Counted from the stretch's first letter, positions 54,908-64,000 are shown. The stretch is 64,000 nt of DNA from Fibrobacter sp. UWB11 (GCF_900143015.1 NZ_FSRT01000002.1:62001-126000), one strand, 5' to 3'. Notes: generated from the sequence alone by a model not told the origin. Numbers and translations are program-made.

Positions 54908-57781
54908 ATGGCAGAAAAGACTTTATTACTTCTCGATTCTTTCGCACTCGCGTTCCGTATGTTCTACGCATACAGCCAGAACCCGCTCGTCAACAGCAAG
55001 GGCGAAGAAGTTTCCATGATGCACGGCTATTGGGGCGCAGTGCTCCGCATTTTAGCAAAGCACAAACCCACGCATTTTGCAATCGCCCGCGATGTCGCGC
55101 ACACCAAGACTTTCCGCCACGAACTTTACCCGGACTATAAGGCCAATCGCGGCCCGATGCCCGACGAAATGGCCGCCCAAATGCCACTCCTTTGCGAATC
55201 CTTGGAAGCAAGCGGCATTCCACTTTTGTCAGAACCCGGCTACGAAGCCGATGACGTGATGGCAAGTGCCGCCGAAGCAGCTGTCAACGCTGGCTTCGAC
55301 CACGTTGTGATCATCAGCAAAGACAAGGACATGTCGCAAATCGTGACCGACAAAATTCACCTTTTCCATTTGGAAAAAGGCGCCGACGGCATCGATTTTG
55401 GACCGCAACAAGTCCTTGAGAAATACGGCATCCCGCCTGAAAAAATTCGCGACTACCTCGCACTCATGGGAGACTCGAGCGATAACGTTCCGGGCGTTCC
55501 GAAAGTCGGCCCCAAAACCGCCATCCAGCTGCTGACTGAATATGGTGACATGGACAACATTTACGCAAACCTCGACAACATCAAAAAGAAAGGTTTGCAC
55601 GACAATCTCGCGAACAACAAGGAACAGGCATTCCTCAGCCGCGAACTCGTAACGCTACAGACAAAGCGCGCCTACAACGGCAACCTCGATGCGCTTGAAT
55701 TCTGCGGCATCCACAGCGACACGCTCGAAGGCATTTTCAAAGAGCACGAAATCAACAGTCTCATTCGATTGCTAGAAAACGTTCCGAGCAAAACCGGCTT
55801 TGTACGCAAAGACGATAGCGGCGAATCTAGCGACTCTTCCGACGACGCGGCCGGCGATTCTAGCGAATCCGGCAAAGTCGTAAAAGCAAGTTTCCCGGCC
55901 GACCTCCCGCCCACCTACATCTGCGTTGATAACGAAGAAACCTTCGAACAGATGAAGAAGGAATTCGACGAAGCAACAGAAATCGGTATAGACACCGAAA
56001 CCGATGGACTCGATCCGATGCAATGCAGCATTGTCGGGCTTTGCCTTGCCGCCGCAGCAAAAGACGGTAGCGTTCCCAAGGGCTACTACATCCCGCTCGG
56101 ACATACCGACGATATCGGATTCCCGTACCCCACCGGCAAGGGCGGAAACTTTGACTTCAACGCCACCAAGAAGTGGTTCATCGATTTTTGGAACGATTCT
56201 TGCACACTCCCCGCCAGCGGTTCCAAGCGTTCACTCGTTTTCCACAATGCCAAATTCGACTTGCACGTTCTCGCCCGCACCTTCGGACTCACGCAAAAGC
56301 AAATCGACTCCGCAAACATTATCGACACGCTCATTGCCGCCTGGATGCTCTCGCCAGGCCAAACCGGGCTCGGTCTCGACAATCAGGTTATGCAGCTTTT
56401 GCAGCACGAAATGATTCCAATCGAAAATCTCATCGGACGCGGCAAGAACCAAATCACCTTCAACCGCACACCCATCAAGGACGCTACCGAATACGGCGCC
56501 GAAGACGCGGTCTACACGCTCCGCCTCTGGGCTCCGCTCCGCGCCAAGCTCCAGAAGTACGACTACGAAAAGTACTTCTTCAGTCAGGAAATGCCGCTTC
56601 TCAAGGTGCTTTACCAGATGGAAGGCGTTGGCGCATTCGTTGACACCAAGATTCTAAAGGACCTGCAAGCCAATTTGCAGCACCGCATCGAAAAGCTCGA
56701 AAAAGAAATCTGCGACATGGCCGGTTGTGAATTCAATATCGGTTCACCCAAGCAGCTCGGCGAAGTGCTCTTCGACACACTCGGACTCCCCGAAATCAAA
56801 AAACGCAGCACCGATGCCGCCGTCCTCGAAGAACTCAGCTTCCGCGCGGCCCACCCGATTGTTTTCGCTGTCATCGAATACCGCGAACTCAAGAAAATGC
56901 AGAGCACCTATGTCTCCGTGCTCCCGACGCTCGTGAATCCGGACACCAAACGCATCCACACGAGCTTTATCCAGTGGGGCACCGCGACAGGCCGCCTTTC
57001 GAGCCGCGACCCGAACTTGCAAAACATTCCCGTCCGCAGCGAACTCGGCAAGCAAATCCGCGCCGCATTCGTACCGCAGAACCCGAACAACGTGATTCTC
57101 GCAGTGGACTACTCGCAGATTGAGCTCCGCATGCTAGCCCACCTGAGCGGAGACGAAGCGCTCATCGAAAGCTACAAGGAAGGGATCGACATTCACGCCC
57201 GCACTGCAGCCGCCATCAACCGCGTAAGCCTCGAAGACGTGACCGCCGACATGCGCCGCGACGCGAAGGTCGTGAACTTCGGCGTGCTCTACGGCATGAC
57301 AGCCTTCCGCCTCTCCCGCGATTTGAAAATCCCGATGGCACAGGCCAAGAGCTTCATCGACGGCTATTTCGAAATGTACCAGGGCGTGCAAAAGTTCATC
57401 GACGACACCAAGGCCGCCGCCCACCGCGACGGCTACGTCGAAACGCTTTCCGGCCGCCGCCGCTACATCGCAGGCATCGACAGTTCCGACCGCATGGAAT
57501 CGCAAATGGCCGAACGCATGGCCGTGAACACCCCCGTGCAAGGGAGCGCCGCCGACCTCATCAAGATTGCCATGATCCGTATCCAAAAGCGCATCAACGA
57601 CGAGAACCTCCCGCTACGCATGATGCTCCAGGTGCACGACGAACTCGTGTTCGAATGCCCGAAGGACCAGGTCGAAGAACTTTCTGCCATGGTCAAGTCC
57701 GAAATGGAAGGAGCAATGGAACTTAAAGTTCCACTCGTTGCTAGCGTCGGATTCGGCAAAAACTGGTTAGAGGCGCATTAA
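54908..57781 (+). CDS. polA: DNA polymerase I
   Basis: Fills gaps and removes RNA primers. The 957-residue protein has the 5'-3' exonuclease domain (1-about 300, with DYKANRGPMP and GDSSDNVPGVPKVGPKTA), a Ser/Asp-rich linker at about 303-325, the 3'-5' exonuclease (about 340-540, with IGIDTETDGLDP, FHNAKFDLHVL and YGAEDAVYT, so proofreading residues are all present), and the polymerase (about 560-957, with GRLSSRDPNLQNIP, AVDYSQIELRMLAHLSGD and LQVHDELVFE). It is slightly longer than E. coli PolA (928). No strong ribosome site precedes the ATG. Confidence 0.97.
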   Translation: MAEKTLLLLDSFALAFRMFYAYSQNPLVNSKGEEVSMMHGYWGAVLRILAKHKPTHFAIARDVAHTKTFRHELYPDYKANRGPMPDEMAAQMPLLCESLEASGIPLLSEPGYEADDVMASAAEAAVNAGFDHVVIISKDKDMSQIVTDKIHLFHLEKGADGIDFGPQQVLEKYGIPPEKIRDYLALMGDSSDNVPGVPKVGPKTAIQLLTEYGDMDNIYANLDNIKKKGLHDNLANNKEQAFLSRELVTLQTKRAYNGNLDALEFCGIHSDTLEGIFKEHEINSLIRLLENVPSKTGFVRKDDSGESSDSSDDAAGDSSESGKVVKASFPADLPPTYICVDNEETFEQMKKEFDEATEIGIDTETDGLDPMQCSIVGLCLAAAAKDGSVPKGYYIPLGHTDDIGFPYPTGKGGNFDFNATKKWFIDFWNDSCTLPASGSKRSLVFHNAKFDLHVLARTFGLTQKQIDSANIIDTLIAAWMLSPGQTGLGLDNQVMQLLQHEMIPIENLIGRGKNQITFNRTPIKDATEYGAEDAVYTLRLWAPLRAKLQKYDYEKYFFSQEMPLLKVLYQMEGVGAFVDTKILKDLQANLQHRIEKLEKEICDMAGCEFNIGSPKQLGEVLFDTLGLPEIKKRSTDAAVLEELSFRAAHPIVFAVIEYRELKKMQSTYVSVLPTLVNPDTKRIHTSFIQWGTATGRLSSRDPNLQNIPVRSELGKQIRAAFVPQNPNNVILAVDYSQIELRMLAHLSGDEALIESYKEGIDIHARTAAAINRVSLEDVTADMRRDAKVVNFGVLYGMTAFRLSRDLKIPMAQAKSFIDGYFEMYQGVQKFIDDTKAAAHRDGYVETLSGRRRYIAGIDSSDRMESQMAERMAVNTPVQGSAADLIKIAMIRIQKRINDENLPLRMMLQVHDELVFECPKDQVEELSAMVKSEMEGAMELKVPLVASVGFGKNWLEAH

Positions 57782-58088
57782 GGCGGCGAATCTCGCCCGC
57801 GCCGATCCAAATGTTCTCAAAAAAAGTTCTCAAACGAATGTGATTTTAACCACGTTTATTCTTACAAACTTGTTATTTATTTCTATGTAAATAATTTTTC
57901 AGTTGCGTTTCAAACCTTTTTCATATATATTACTAGGCGTACAACGGGTGTATTCTTGAGTGTATGAGAAAAAGGGATGTTTGAGATTGGGCAAAAACGC
58001 TCGAAAATGTTCTCAAAAAATTTCTAAAATCACTTAAATTTCACAAAATAAGGCACCCAATCACAAGTCTCAACAAGGAGTCTTAGAC
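57782..58088 (+). promoter_or_regulatory. Leader and upstream region of the GH5 gene with repeated TCTCAAA motifs
   Basis: This 307-base region has no gene. AATGTTCTCAAAAAA occurs twice as a direct repeat (near 57809-57825 and 58006-58020), GTTCTCAAA again near 57826, and the inverse TTTGAGA near 57980. Shared motifs before a cellulase gene suggest regulator sites. AAGGAG lies before the ATG at 58089. Confidence 0.4.
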
Positions 58089-60269
58089 ATGAGATTGAAT
58101 ACCTTCGGCATCGCATGCAGCTCGCTTCTCATGGCAGCATCAGCATTCGCCGCCCTCCCCAAGGCAACCGCATTGGTCGAACCGATGGGCATGGGTTATA
58201 ATATCGGCAACACCATGGAAGTTCCGGAAAATCCGACTGCATGGGGTAACCCGCTCCCGACCGCAGGCTACATCAAGGCCATCAAGGCTGCCGGTTTCAA
58301 TACCGTGCGTATTCCTTGCGCTTGGTATTCCCATTCTGACGCTCTTACCAAAGACATCGCCGCAAATGGCGGTACCGCAGACAACGGCAGTTACACCCAC
58401 GTAGGCAAGGCCGCCGACTTTACCACCCCGACCATTGACGCCGCATGGCTCAAGCAGGTGAAGGACGTGGTGGACATGGTCATCGCCGAAGGCATGTACG
58501 TCGTCTTGAACTCCCACTGGGACGAAGGTTGGCTCGAAGACCGCGTTTATGAAGGCACTGCCAATCCGCGTAGCGGTTCCGGCGACATCGCTAACTCCTC
58601 TGCAACGACCAAGGCTCGCCAAGCCGCTTTCTGGTCTCAGATCGCATCTTACTTCAAAGACTATGATGAACACCTCCTCTTCGCAGGCGCCAACGAACCG
58701 GGCGTGAACGACCCGTGGGGTTCCAGCGGACAGTGGGTATTCGACGACTCCCGTATGCAGATTTTGAAGGGCTACTACGACGCATTCATCACTTCCGTTC
58801 GCAGCGCAGGTGGCAACAACGACACCCGTACCTTGATTGTGCAGGCTCCGCGTACCGAAATGGACAACGCTCCGATGCTCAGCAAGAACTGGCCGACCGA
58901 CCCGGCTGGCGATGGCTACATGATGGCCGAAGTCCACTATTATCCGTATCAGTACTCCCTCATGACCGCCGATGAAGATTGGGGCAAGCAGTATTATTAC
59001 TACACCGGACTTTCCAGCACGAATGACAAGGAACACAACATGGGCTGGAACGTTTACAGCAAGAGCATAGACAACTCCGCTCTCGGCACTCCGAACCAGA
59101 TTGCAAAGGCTTTTGGCGAACTCAAGACGATGTTCTGCGACAAGAGCATTCCTGTGATCATCGGTGAACTCGGCGCCATCAAGCGCACCGGTCAGATTAC
59201 CGACGCTGCAAACCTCAAGCTCCATTTGCAGGGCCGCGCCCTCTTCTACGGTGAAGTCGCCAAGAACGCCAAGGCAAACGGCATTGTTCCTTACGTTTGG
59301 GACACCGGTGCAGAAGACGACGGCAACATGACCATCATTACCCGCCAGAAAGGCACCTACACCATTCTTGACCCGGATGTTTTGAACGCATTGCAGAAGG
59401 CCTACGGCCAGGAAGGCAACAACAAGAGCAACCTCGACAGTCTCGTCAACGAAAACGAAGTTCCTGAAACTGCAGACGGCAAAGGCGTTCTCGTCACCTA
59501 CACGAGCAAGACCGCCGACTCCAGCGAAACCGGCACGCTCCGTATCAACCTCTCTGGCGCGAACAAGGATCTTTCCAAGTATGTCGGTCTCGAAATCCGC
59601 ATGAAGGGCGAAGTCGCTTCTGCAGGCCCGTGCACCAATGCAGCAAAGGATTGCGGTGAATACGGCTGGACTTCCATGGACCTCTTCATGATGACAGGCG
59701 GTAGCTGGGCATGGTTTGACGCCTCCGTTTTGGAACAGGCAGACCAGCAGCTCGATGCCACAACATTCCAGACATTCCAAATCAAGTGGACAGATTTCCG
59801 CACAGAACCGACGGACCTCAATTCCGCAAACGCCATCGGTCTCAACCTTTACGGCACGCAGGTTTCTGGCACCATCACAATTGACTACATCAAGGGCATC
59901 AAGGCTGACGGTTCTACCGAAATCATCGATGACTTCGACAAGAAGCCCTCTACCGAAGGCACCGCTTCTAGCAAGATCGTCGCCATCTCCGGTTCCGGCT
60001 CCTCCGCCATCAAGGCAGTCGCAGCCAAGGCAACGGGCCTCCACCTGAACATCGTTCCGGGCTCCGTCACGGCAATGTTCAACGCCAACAGAGCTACTCG
60101 CGGTACGGCTATGCTCATGAACTCCATGGGCCAGGTCATCGCTCAGAAGAACTTCAACGCCCACGTCGGTGCAAACGAAGTCCAGCTGAGCACAAGCGCA
60201 CGCGGTGCTGCAGTCCTCATAGTCAAGATGGGCAGCCAGAAGAGCGTACAGCAAGTCCGCCTCCGCTAA
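58089..60269 (+). CDS. Secreted GH5 endoglucanase with CBM-like domain and sorting tail
   Basis: Should cleave beta-1,4-glucan (cellulose or related) internally. The 726-residue protein has a signal peptide (cleavage near AFA/AL, residue 21). A GH5 catalytic domain covers about 30-440: GYNIGNTMEVP, GFNTVRIPCAWYSH, acid/base Glu203 in FAGANEPG, HYYPYQYS and nucleophile Glu360 in VIIGELGAI. A beta-sandwich module resembling CBM11-type domains follows at about 455-620 (DLSKYVGLEIRMKG, TFQTFQIKWTDFRTEP, ITIDYIKGIKADG). The C-terminal domain (about 650-726, AMLMNSMGQVIAQKNFNAHV...VQQVRLR) has a basic end like the xylanase tails. AAGGAG precedes the ATG; a terminator follows. Confidence 0.94.
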   Translation: MRLNTFGIACSSLLMAASAFAALPKATALVEPMGMGYNIGNTMEVPENPTAWGNPLPTAGYIKAIKAAGFNTVRIPCAWYSHSDALTKDIAANGGTADNGSYTHVGKAADFTTPTIDAAWLKQVKDVVDMVIAEGMYVVLNSHWDEGWLEDRVYEGTANPRSGSGDIANSSATTKARQAAFWSQIASYFKDYDEHLLFAGANEPGVNDPWGSSGQWVFDDSRMQILKGYYDAFITSVRSAGGNNDTRTLIVQAPRTEMDNAPMLSKNWPTDPAGDGYMMAEVHYYPYQYSLMTADEDWGKQYYYYTGLSSTNDKEHNMGWNVYSKSIDNSALGTPNQIAKAFGELKTMFCDKSIPVIIGELGAIKRTGQITDAANLKLHLQGRALFYGEVAKNAKANGIVPYVWDTGAEDDGNMTIITRQKGTYTILDPDVLNALQKAYGQEGNNKSNLDSLVNENEVPETADGKGVLVTYTSKTADSSETGTLRINLSGANKDLSKYVGLEIRMKGEVASAGPCTNAAKDCGEYGWTSMDLFMMTGGSWAWFDASVLEQADQQLDATTFQTFQIKWTDFRTEPTDLNSANAIGLNLYGTQVSGTITIDYIKGIKADGSTEIIDDFDKKPSTEGTASSKIVAISGSGSSAIKAVAAKATGLHLNIVPGSVTAMFNANRATRGTAMLMNSMGQVIAQKNFNAHVGANEVQLSTSARGAAVLIVKMGSQKSVQQVRLR

Positions 60270-60346
60270 CTTAAAACCCCTTGCATGTTGGAGTGTTTAC
60301 AGCAAGGGAATAACAGAGAGAAAAATCTCCTGTTGTTTAGGGAAAA

Positions 60347-60376
60347 GGGCCCGGCAATTGCCGAGCCCTTTTTTCT
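60347..60376. terminator. Terminator after the GH5 gene
   Basis: GGGCCCGGC and GCCGAGCCC pair around AATT (one mismatch), with AAAA before and TTTTTTC after, so it may also serve the converging lipoprotein gene. Confidence 0.82.
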
Positions 60377-60391
60377 TTTCCTCCTAACAAA

Positions 60392-62020
60392 TTACCATTC
60401 CGTTTGCCAATCGCGTATGAACGCGCCATTTTCATCAAGAAACATCATGTTGATGGCACCAATGCCAAATCTATAATCACCGTCAGATTCATCTTGAATC
60501 TTCAGCCTTACAGAAATCGTTTGCTTAGCAGCATTTTCCACTTTTTCTTCAATACGAGACGCTTCGTAACTTCCATGCACCATCATCTTGGTCACGTCAC
60601 TCATGTCATTTATTTCACCTTCATAAGGAGCAATACTGTCCTTAGGTAGTTTGAAATGGCCCCAATCTACACATCGTTTTACAGTCTTTCGAGAGCTAGG
60701 CAATTTCGCCCACGGCAAGCCATCCGACGTATCGCTTACAACCAGTTCAACCCTTATGGGTATTTCTGAATAATATTCAAAACAGACCGCATTCCAATTC
60801 GATATATCAACAGGTAATGGCTCTCCAGAAGCATCCTTAGCGATTCCAAAGCCGAGCGACACATACGGATCCGTCTGGCTAGTCCCCTTCTTCAGGGATG
60901 CAACGCCGCAAACACCCTTGCACGATTCGACAACCGGAGTCAACGAATTTTCCGCACCTTGCGCCACCGGCCATTTTACAGACGACATCCCGCCCACATC
61001 TTCGTCCGTAGCCCAATACCAGCGACCATCTTCCACGGCATTTTCCGGCCAAACGTTTTCAGCATAATATGATGTTTTAACTCGGTCAGGATTTTTAGTT
61101 GGAGTCCACAAAACTCCGTCATAGCCGTACAGAATAAATTCACCTGACGAATCGACCACTCCAGCATCACCTGCAGATTCCGGGTTTTCTACTTCCGGCA
61201 CACCGTCTGCTTTCGTTCCAAAATACTTGATATTGAACTTATATTGCCCAGGTTCATTCTGAATTCTAAACATCAGACCTATCAACTGTTTAGCAGACTT
61301 CTCCCCGGCTTCTCGACTCCAGCCATCCGGAAATTCTTTTTTCCAAGGTGGGAATTTAAACTGGCTCCAATTAAAGCACTTGGTAACCTGACTAAGCGCT
61401 TTCGGCAAAGCCACAGCCGGGAATCCAAAGCCATCGTCAAACAATGCACCTAGCGAATCTCCCAAATCAAGCACTAGCGAAGCAGCTACATCAGATGTAT
61501 ACGAAATGCAAACGCCATTCCAATCAGAAACATCAATCGGAGTCGGATTATCAGCTGCATCTCTAGCCATTACAAAGCCAACCCCAGCAAAAGGTTGCAT
61601 GGTCATTGTTCCCTTCTTCAAGTTGGCAACACCGCAAATGCCCTGACACGACTCAATAACAGTAGACAGGGAATCCGCATCACTACCGAGTTCTACAGGC
61701 CAGATTATGGAAGACTGCCCACCTTCGTTTTCATCCGCGCCACGAGCCTCCCAGAACCAATGACCATCAGCCTCTACATTCGCAGGCAGCCTCGACGCGT
61801 AAATTGCAGTATTAACATGGTAATCTCCCGCCTGAGGATTCCACAAATCATATCCATTCAGTCCAAAACTCCCCGAAGAAGATTCCCCCACGGAACTTGA
61901 CGATCCAAACGCCACCGTATTCGGCTCCGTCGAAGTGCCGCTGATGTTTCCGTTATCTCCAGTACAAGCAGCAAGACTCAGCACCATAGCACCGCAAGCC
62001 GTATAAAGTTTTTTGTTCAT
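60392..62020 (-). CDS. Lipoprotein with two tandem copies of a Fibrobacter-type domain
   Basis: The 542-residue lipoprotein has a signal ending in SLAAC (Cys19) and a short Ser-rich linker. Two copies of one domain of about 220 residues follow (about 50-270 and 300-525). Shared blocks are GHWFWEA / GRWYWATD, SSIIWPVELG / SSVKWPVAQG, ESCQGICGVANLKKGT / ESCKGVCGVASLKKGT, IDVSDWNGVCISY / VDISNWNAVCFEY and YKFNIKYFG / YRFGIGAIN. The beta-rich pattern suggests a sandwich, perhaps carbohydrate-binding, which is inference. Its ATG is one base after the stop of the TIGR02147 gene, whose last codons hold its ribosome site (GAGGAGG), so the two are coupled. Confidence 0.85.
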   Translation of the reverse strand: MNKKLYTACGAMVLSLAACTGDNGNISGTSTEPNTVAFGSSSSVGESSSGSFGLNGYDLWNPQAGDYHVNTAIYASRLPANVEADGHWFWEARGADENEGGQSSIIWPVELGSDADSLSTVIESCQGICGVANLKKGTMTMQPFAGVGFVMARDAADNPTPIDVSDWNGVCISYTSDVAASLVLDLGDSLGALFDDGFGFPAVALPKALSQVTKCFNWSQFKFPPWKKEFPDGWSREAGEKSAKQLIGLMFRIQNEPGQYKFNIKYFGTKADGVPEVENPESAGDAGVVDSSGEFILYGYDGVLWTPTKNPDRVKTSYYAENVWPENAVEDGRWYWATDEDVGGMSSVKWPVAQGAENSLTPVVESCKGVCGVASLKKGTSQTDPYVSLGFGIAKDASGEPLPVDISNWNAVCFEYYSEIPIRVELVVSDTSDGLPWAKLPSSRKTVKRCVDWGHFKLPKDSIAPYEGEINDMSDVTKMMVHGSYEASRIEEKVENAAKQTISVRLKIQDESDGDYRFGIGAINMMFLDENGAFIRDWQTEW

Positions 62021-62021
62021 A

Positions 62022-62855
62022 TCAAACCTCCTCTTTTTTCACAATTTCCTTTGATAGCGGAAACAGCTGTAAATTCAACCTGTAAACTTGAGTGATATCG
62101 CTACACTCGTTTGCAATATCAGTAATCTTTTTGCGGCACTCGTCAAGCACTGCGACAATTTTTTCGTACGCTTCACGATTCACGCCCATCGTAACCCCCG
62201 TAACGTTTCGCACGTCCGGAGTAAAACGGTTCAGAGAATCCACCGCCAAATTGCCCATGGCTCGTTGCATCGAACGGATTGCAAGCGGCAAGCCCTCCTT
62301 GGAGCCTTCCACAGACTTTTCGGTTTGTTCGTAAACATTTTCGCGCACTTGTTTTAAGAATCCCGCGCGTTCCAAAAACGCAAGCGACTTGCGGACATCC
62401 AACGCAGAAACTTCTTGCGCGCAGGCTTTTGCAATATCACCCGGCATGGCTCCCGGCATCAACGGCGCCAACTCGCGCACCACCGGATTTTTCCAAGTAT
62501 CGTAATACTCGAAAGCATCCTTATCGATAATGCGAACTTTATGATCGAGCGCAATCGATTGCATTTGTTCTAAGAAACTCTTCTTAGCATCGTCCGTTTT
62601 GGCGTTATCAAATTGAACCATCGCCTCAAAATAAGTGACCTCGCGTCCAACAAGACCTATAGCCTTAGCTACACGGTCCATAGTCACCTTACTCAAATTC
62701 GTCTTGCCCTCGCAAACCATCTTGAGGTACGACGGCGAAACAAACCCCGCAATTTTGGCAAACTCGCGCCATGAAAACGCAGAAGTCCTCTTGCGTTCTT
62801 CATAGTAGTCGTTCAAAAAAGCGTGATAATCTTGATATTCAACTATTGGTTTCAT
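62022..62855 (-). CDS. TIGR02147-family putative regulator
   Basis: The 277-residue protein matches the TIGR02147 family, which is expanded in Fibrobacter. From the ATG at 62855 it begins MKPIVEYQDYHAFLNDYYEE and continues FSWREFAKIAGFVSPSYLKM with an Xre-like helix-turn-helix (about 20-60, including NLSKVTMDRVAKAIGL). A DUF4423-type C-terminal region follows (ALDVRKSLAFLERAGFLKQ, then a block with SMQRAMGNLAVDSL). The family is thought to be regulatory. Coupling to a lipoprotein gene suggests it controls that gene or its own operon. TATAGTACA motifs lie upstream. Confidence 0.88.
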   Translation of the reverse strand: MKPIVEYQDYHAFLNDYYEERKRTSAFSWREFAKIAGFVSPSYLKMVCEGKTNLSKVTMDRVAKAIGLVGREVTYFEAMVQFDNAKTDDAKKSFLEQMQSIALDHKVRIIDKDAFEYYDTWKNPVVRELAPLMPGAMPGDIAKACAQEVSALDVRKSLAFLERAGFLKQVRENVYEQTEKSVEGSKEGLPLAIRSMQRAMGNLAVDSLNRFTPDVRNVTGVTMGVNREAYEKIVAVLDECRKKITDIANECSDITQVYRLNLQLFPLSKEIVKKEEV

Positions 62856-62898
62856 ACTAATAAATATACTTTTCCGATTAAACACATGTCAATATTTT

Positions 62899-62987
62899 AT
62901 AGTACATTTTCTTTAAAATTTATCAGTTTTTAGCATTTTTGTTCATGAGCAAAACGCAATTTAATTATATATAGTACACCCTGTACT
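62899..62987. promoter_or_regulatory. Repeated TATAGTACA motif upstream of the TIGR02147 gene
   Basis: TATAGTACA occurs at 62899-62907 and again at 62970-62978, the second followed after CCC by the inverse TGTACT (62982-62987). The spacing of 71 bp and the position 45-130 bp before the regulator start suggest operator sites, perhaps for autoregulation. Confidence 0.4.
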
Positions 62988-63084
62988 GTATAAGCCCATT
63001 TCATCATTTGCTAAGGCAGAGAAGCCTATCAAACTACCGGATTCGCACGCACAGTTTCAACACATTCCCTCCGTCATACGAAAA

Positions 63085-63114
63085 GGGCCCGGCTTTCGCC
63101 GGGTCCTTCTTTTC
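63085..63114 (-). terminator. Terminator after the partial lipoprotein gene
   Basis: GGACCCGGC and GCCGGGCCC (minus strand) pair around GAAA and run into TTTTC, 17 bp after the stop codon. The same stem sequence is used at 60347-60376. Confidence 0.8.
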
Positions 63115-63131
63115 CTCCTTACTATAATTTT

Positions 63132-64000
63132 CTAATCGCGATTCGTTCCAAGGGCCTTTATATTGAAACCGCCCTCGTTGCCCTTCTCGCCCTCGATAAT
63201 GAACCTAACCGCAACAGCCCTTTTGACAACATCTTCGCCCGATATCCTGTACTTTTCGGGATTCGGCAACTTGTCCAAATTAGGTTGGGTGAATTCATTC
63301 CATTTATAACACTTAACGATTTCTAAAGAAGATGTTTTGGGCAAGACAACAGAAGGCCATTTATAAATATCCAAGTCCGTATCTTCGATAGCGCTTCCCG
63401 AAGTCAAGGTATCCGTGCTCATTTCCAAAGACACCGGATCTAAATCCATCCTTATAGGATAATCCGACCGATAGGTAACACAGATTCCGCCCCAGTTGGA
63501 GATATCGACCGGCACACCCTGGAGAGAATCATTTTGAGCAAGCTGGAACCCAAACAACGCATACGGCTTTCTAGAAAGTTCGCCCTGGTCTAATATGACA
63601 TTGTTGCAGCACAGGCTACCGCACGCATCGATAATCACATCAAAAGGTGCAACATGCCCATCGTACTGATCGCTCCAATACCAGTCAAAAATCGAATTTC
63701 CGCCTTCATTTCGATCCGTATACTCGAACCATCGACCATTTTGCAAATGGTTCCACGAAGAATCCGCATAAAGAGTCGTTTTGACATTAGTCTCGCGAGC
63801 CTGACCATCCCACAAATCACGGGGATAATCGTCATCTGCATACAAATTCCCAGACGATTCGGTTCCCGAAGAAGAACTTGACAACGGTTCGGAATAAGTC
63901 CCTAACGACATGATATTGAATTTATATTCTCCAGGCCGCCCCGCAAATTCGATTCTAAACGCAACTAGCTGTTTCGCTGCTTTTGCTCCCACATCGGTTT
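63132..64000 (-). CDS. Lipoprotein-family protein with the same domain, C-terminal part (cut by window edge)
   Basis: The frame is open to the right edge, so only the last 289 codons are seen. The end of one domain copy (KAAKQLVAFRIEFAGRPGEYKFNIMSLG) is followed by a Ser-rich linker (SSSSSGTESSG) and a complete further copy (NGRWFEYTDRNEGGNS, DACGSLCCNNVILDQGEL, VDISNWGGICVTYRSDYPIRMDLD, GFNIKALGTNRD). It is therefore a multi-domain paralog of the gene at 60392. Its N-terminus and anchor lie outside. It has its own terminator. The TIGR02147 gene between the two paralogs suggests a local family expansion. Confidence 0.82.
   Translation of the reverse strand, partial: TDVGAKAAKQLVAFRIEFAGRPGEYKFNIMSLGTYSEPLSSSSSGTESSGNLYADDDYPRDLWDGQARETNVKTTLYADSSWNHLQNGRWFEYTDRNEGGNSIFDWYWSDQYDGHVAPFDVIIDACGSLCCNNVILDQGELSRKPYALFGFQLAQNDSLQGVPVDISNWGGICVTYRSDYPIRMDLDPVSLEMSTDTLTSGSAIEDTDLDIYKWPSVVLPKTSSLEIVKCYKWNEFTQPNLDKLPNPEKYRISGEDVVKRAVAVRFIIEGEKGNEGGFNIKALGTNRD

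Noticed and set aside
58140-60254. 704-residue open frame antisense to the GH5 gene
   Set aside because: The complete GH5 signature, signal peptide and ribosome site are on the plus strand; the antisense frame has low-complexity Cys/Val composition without motifs.

Overview
The window looks like a chromosomal piece of a Fibrobacter species (F. succinogenes-like). Direct signs are a FISUMP (Fibrobacter succinogenes major paralogous) domain protein, a TIGR02147-type regulator, many Ser-rich lipoproteins, two secreted GH10 xylanases and a GH5 endoglucanase with basic C-terminal sorting tails, and a pilin operon. Housekeeping genes (cysS, uvrB, gpmI, pheS, polA, nnr) are interspersed. I saw no rRNA, tRNA, CRISPR array or insertion sequence.

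Layout. 1-7605: start of an ORF6N-domain gene, then a type I restriction-modification operon read leftward (hsdR, hsdM, an Abi_2 gene, hsdS). It is followed by a promoterless, oppositely oriented hsdS second half; a perfect 20-bp inverted repeat (293-312 / 1429-1448) makes this a likely two-state invertible specificity switch. 7752-15025: exported proteins, namely the FISUMP protein, a flavodoxin-cystatin-like lipoprotein, three paralogous Ser-rich lipoproteins, and a lipoprotein with a PEP-synthase-like (phosphohistidine plus ATP-grasp) core. 15325-18259: tandem GH10 xylanases behind a 30-bp palindrome. 18487-24296: trxA, a Crp/Fnr regulator, cysS, an MFS transporter that seems to start at AUU, a metallo-hydrolase and an acyltransferase. 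24520-30128: a UreE-N-like small protein, uvrB, a lipoprotein, gpmI. 30321-38552: three overlapping or closely spaced pilin-like genes ending in a 2,093-residue PilX-type protein. 38642-46555: pheS, then a leftward polysaccharide/nucleotide-sugar cluster (rfbA, a lipoprotein, rfbB, rfbC, a low-molecular-weight tyrosine phosphatase, a Wza-like exporter, manC). 46628-57781: a Ski2-like helicase, outer-membrane proteins, a zinc-type ArsR regulator with a His-rich permease-HMA exporter, nnr, polA. 58089-64000: GH5 endoglucanase, a TIGR02147 regulator coupled to a duplicated-domain lipoprotein, and part of a paralog.

A theme across the window is three families of short dispersed palindromic repeats: A (CGTCATTGCGAG...GAAGCAATCC), B (GGATCCTTCG...CTCAGGATGACA) and C (GATTCCCG...CGGGAATGACA). 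They occur between genes and also in frame inside genes: in hsdS, in uvrB, and, with their loops replaced by serine codons, in the Ser-rich linkers of the lipoproteins at 9921-15025. This suggests that mobile palindromic repeats have supplied raw material for lipoprotein linkers.

Functionally the window combines plant-cell-wall degradation (GH10 x2, GH5), surface display (lipoproteins, pilins, capsule or O-antigen precursors), metal export and a potentially phase-variable DNA defence locus.
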